A stretch of DNA of 64,000 bases, from contig JARHVA010002426.1 in assembly GCA_037957365.1 (NCBI GenBank), positions 390,001-454,000 of the forward strand. The letters run 5' to 3'. This DNA comes from Torreya grandis (lineage: Eukaryota; Streptophyta; Pinopsida; Cupressales; Taxaceae). A model generated the notes under the pieces. It did not search any database, was not told where the DNA came from, and saw nothing but the letters and a program-made list of their open reading frames with translations. Made by a program: the position numbers and the translations under genes. Positions 60,990 to 64,000 of this stretch are shown piece after piece (within the stretch, counting starts at the first letter, position 1; every line of letters begins with the position of its first letter).

Positions 60990-62030
60990 GTATATTCACA
61001 TGCAAAATGGTCACCTCCATAGATGAAGCAATCTCCTGGTGGTCCCTTCTTATCAGACTATTGGTTTCACTTGAAAATGCCTTTGGAACTATTACCCAAT
61101 TTATTGCTATTTGAACCATTGTTAAATTTGGAATTTTGACTCTTGAACTAACTTTTGGTGTCTCCACTCCTTTGATTCCAATTATTCTTCTTAAAAGTTG
61201 GTTTAGATCTTCCAAACTTTTTCTTAGACTTGTCCCTAACCTGAGCAAGAGATTTCAACTTTTGATCTTGATTGATTGGTTTCTCAAAGACTTGGTCCAT
61301 GGTAAATGGTCAATGAATGTCCAATTTTACACTAATCTAAGGTTTTAATCCCATTATGAACTTCCTAATATTAAACCTCTCATTTACCTGATATTGAGGT
61401 ATATATTTTAGAAGTTTGGTGAATTGTTCCCAGTGCTCATTCACTAATAGGTATCCTTGATTTATATTTAAAAAATCTATCATATTTTAATAAAAATATA
61501 ACTATGGAAGCGACCATGATCTAAGTATTGTCATAAACTGCTCCCATGTAGTGGATGTTAAGTTTAGATTCATTTCAAACTTCTTGTTGGCCCACCATGT
61601 AATTGCTTCTCTAGCCAACTAGTATGCTCCCCAAACAGCTTTGATGATATCTAAGTAGTTTCAAATCTCAAAATACTTCTTTGTTTTAGTCAACCATGCT
61701 TCAGATCCATCTCTCATAATGGTTCTACCAAACTTAGGTGGATTCACATTTTTCATATCTCTTGCCAATTCTGTGTCTACACATGCTCTCACATACTGAG
61801 GCACTTCCTCATGTCTCTACTCTTCAGGCTCATCCTTATGGGATTCCTCCTCATGTCCATGAATTTCCTATTTTAAGGATATGATTTTATCTCTAGTTTC
61901 ATTCATGGTTACAATATCTCATCTAACTTTGTTGCTTGTTCAACAACAAATTGGTTAGGATCAAATAGAGGGTTATTGTCATTGACATTTGAAGGACCCA
62001 CACCCAATGATATTGATTGCACCATTATTT
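60990..62030 (-). pseudogene. gag: Element E gag (decayed)
   Basis: On the minus strand, after VGPSNVNDNNPLFDPNQFVV and an acidic start, comes the gag core VNPPKFGRTIMRDGSEAWLT and KTKKYFEI-stop-NYLDIIKAVWGAY (about 61755-61620). This matches the KFxG...EAWL...KYFE pattern of the retrotransposon gag family. Towards 61010 a zinc-knuckle-like CFIYGGDHFACEYT keeps the outline C-x2-x-G-x2-H-x3-C, with the second Cys read as Tyr. Between them is a Lys/Asn/Ser-rich linker. Stops are numerous. Confidence 0.78.
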
Positions 62031-62086
62031 TTTTGGATAATAGAGTAATATAAAAATATTAGCGAACTCATTAAATCTTAGAGTTT

Positions 62087-62106
62087 GAGCCTCAACTCTA
62101 ATACCA
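62087..62106 (-). other. Element E primer-binding site (minus strand)
   Basis: The minus strand reads TGGTATTAGAGTTGAGGCTC, three bases after the 5' LTR end. It is the Met-tRNA type with one change in the first eight bases, and shares the GGCTC end with element A. Confidence 0.82.
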
Positions 62107-63382
62107 TAATGTAACATCCCCATAAGGATTTACTAGAATAAAGCAGTAATTTTTTTTTTAAATATATATTTACTCAACAATTATTCTTTCATTAGATTTA
62201 ACCATGAAAATATAATTAGTGATCTTAACATACTAACTAGTATATTAATCATAAGTAAACATGTTGCACTAACATTTACTGATCACTAGCATCTTATGAA
62301 CATAACATAACCGCATAAGTAATTATATTAAAATCCATCCATGGATAGTACAATAATACAACCACTATTGTTAATGTACAGTAATAAAACATTTACATTT
62401 ACAATAAGAATTATGCCTCAATAAACATACAATAATAGATACAATGCTCCAAGGAACTAGCATCACTTTAACTCTTGTATCTCTGATAATCTCAAGTTTA
62501 GTTTCCAAGTAAGTAATGTAGTGGGGAGGGAGAGCATCATCTGAGCACTTTTATAGACCAACCATATACCATTGATCCCCTGCATAAAACCGCAAATAGG
62601 GAATGGCCCTCCCTTCACAGATGGGGAGATAGTGATAGTGTGGAATCTAAAGAGACATGCTAGTACTTATGTGATGTAAGATTTCTACTACATGATGTGT
62701 ACCATAAAGAAAAATATATTTTAACATGATATCACATAAGCATGTAAATCATACATATTGAATGCAATGTCTATTTAACACTACTTTGGCCAAAGTTTTC
62801 AAATAGATGATGATATCTAGGATTGGGAAAATTTATACACACCGCTTGATAGGATTACCTTCATCTGGAATTGGTGATGCTAACTAAGTTGGGGAAGTAT
62901 ATATCACTACTTAGTTAAAACCATCAATGCTAGATTTGGTTAACATTATTATAACCAATAGGTTCATGCAATTATTTTTACTAGCAAGTATAGAAACATG
63001 CTAATCTCTAAAATAATTACTACACATATATTTAGTCCATCAAACATATGAATGAACCTCATTCTTATTATTCATCACATAACTAATATTCATGACAAAT
63101 AAGTTTATTTATCAAATGGGTAAATACAACTCGTTCTATAGAATCTACTTTCCTTAGATAAATGCTAAAATACAAAATCATAATTTTCATATTAGAAAGC
63201 TGATATTGCTCAATACAAACCAACAATCATAACTTATATAATGATTTTTAATAAACTCATAAACAAACACTTATTCATCAATTTATGAACTTAGGTTATG
63301 TGTGTATAATTATAGTTTCCTATCCTTCAGGATTTCATGACTTATCTGATTAGTTATTCTTATAAATATAGGCACGCTACCT

Positions 63383-63386
<4 letters not shown>

Positions 63387-63428
<42 letters not shown>
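63387..63428. repeat. (TA)n microsatellite in the element E right LTR
   Basis: About 42 bases of TA. The left LTR has only CTATAAATATAGG at the same place (about 46597-46610). Confidence 0.93.
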
Positions 63429-63430
<2 letters not shown>

Positions 63431-63664
63431 CTATACCCATATATGAGAACCTAAGTTCTCATATAGGTTTATTTCATATATTTATGTATTGTGCGTATTA
63501 CATACCCCATAATATATATGGTTTAATATACAATTATTGTTCTAATCCACTAACAATACTTTTCATTATTCTTTTTAAAGTTTAAAAGATAATAACTTTC
63601 ATGAGAAAGGCTTTGAGAATCAAATAGGGTCTTAATAATTCCATAACCCTTATTTTGTTTCTTT

Positions 63665-63668
<4 letters not shown>

Positions 63669-63719
<51 letters not shown>
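63669..63719. repeat. (AT)n microsatellite in the element E right LTR
   Basis: About 51 bases of AT. The left LTR has a short, impure AATATAAAAGATATAT at the same place (about 46849-46864). Confidence 0.93.
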
Positions 63720-63722
<3 letters not shown>

Positions 63723-64000
63723 TTTATTAGGCTAAGATTTCATTCATAATTCAATTTCTCTATCATTAACGTTAATATGAGTTATTGTGAACAAAGGATA
63801 AAATCAACAATCCTTAACACAGTGCTATATGTTTTCAATATAAGTCAGTCACTCACAATTTTCATTTCCAGCATACGACTTATTCTAATTTATAAGTTCA
63901 CATTTTTAGAAGTCGATTTCACTATAAAAACTACCCTGCCAAAACACACAGTCCATATATTTTTCTTCAAACACGTTTCAGTTCATAGTTTTATAACAAT

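Larger units (their letters stand above)
45339..64000 (-). mobile_element. Element E: Del/Tekay-like Ty3/Gypsy retrotransposon, cut by the window edge and split by F
   Basis: Minus-strand element. The left LTR is 45339-48721, and the right LTR starts at 62110 and runs off the window. The primer-binding site (minus, 62106-62087) directly precedes the right LTR. Order on the minus strand is gag, protease, RT, RNase H, integrase, with integrase split by element F after the codons for DKLTKI. The RT and integrase wording (PYRITTTELVELKAQL; AGLLYPHDILECKW; IYVRPFKIL) and the long LTRs fit the Del/Tekay lineage, although I see no chromodomain. All frames are broken. Its LTRs share a block with those of element A. 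Confidence 0.85.
62110..64000 (-). repeat. Element E right LTR (5' LTR), truncated by the window edge
   Basis: Starts TGTAACATCCCCATAAGG and aligns with 45339 to about 47155 up to the last base. The remaining about 1.6 kb lies outside. It contains two TA microsatellites that the left LTR lacks. Confidence 0.92.

Noticed and set aside
1..64000. CRISPR arrays, bacterial operons, riboswitches, tRNA or rRNA genes
   Set aside because: None was seen. The repeats are LTRs and microsatellites, and the window is plant nuclear retrotransposon DNA.

Overview
The window looks like gene-free, repeat-packed nuclear DNA of a seed plant. It is very AT-rich and I found no host gene, tRNA, rRNA or CRISPR array. 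Almost everything from 2.3 kb onward is old, decayed retrotransposon sequence stacked by nested insertion. Old, unpurged, nested Ty3/Gypsy elements with very long LTRs fit a large-genome plant such as a gymnosperm, but the sequence does not name a species.

Layout. 1-2292 is AT-rich DNA of unknown origin with an (AAT)n microsatellite. Element A (2293-35341, minus strand) has about 5-kb LTRs and only about 2.4 kb of internal DNA, with one scrap of integrase. Its left LTR is split by element B (3281-23789, plus strand), a Tat/Athila-like Ty3/Gypsy element with decayed gag-pol, a candidate extra ORF upstream of gag and a long extra ORF downstream of pol. That downstream ORF is split by element C (14075-21292, plus strand), a chromovirus-type Ty3/Gypsy element. 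A, B and C each have recognisable LTR ends and a 5-bp target duplication with one mismatch. Right of A lies a minus-strand Athila/Tat-like pol fragment (D, about 35370-38192). A LINE follows on the minus strand (about 38198-44300) with endonuclease, reverse transcriptase, zinc-binding and RNase H domains.

From 45339 to beyond the right edge is element E (minus strand), a Del/Tekay-like Ty3/Gypsy element with LTRs of about 3.4 kb. Its integrase reading frame is split by element F (49500-58544, minus strand), a Tat-like element that keeps gag, protease and a stand-alone plant-type RNase H but shows no reverse transcriptase or integrase.

Every coding region is broken by stops and frameshifts. 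All four LTR-element reverse transcriptases here have lost one of the two catalytic aspartates, and only the LINE keeps its pair. None of these copies looks able to move. The points most worth a second look are the gag-protease-RNase H design of F, the long 3' ORF of B, the C-terminal extension with a nuclear-localisation-like motif in the LINE, the mismatch between nesting order and LTR divergence for A and B, and the LTR modules shared by A and E.
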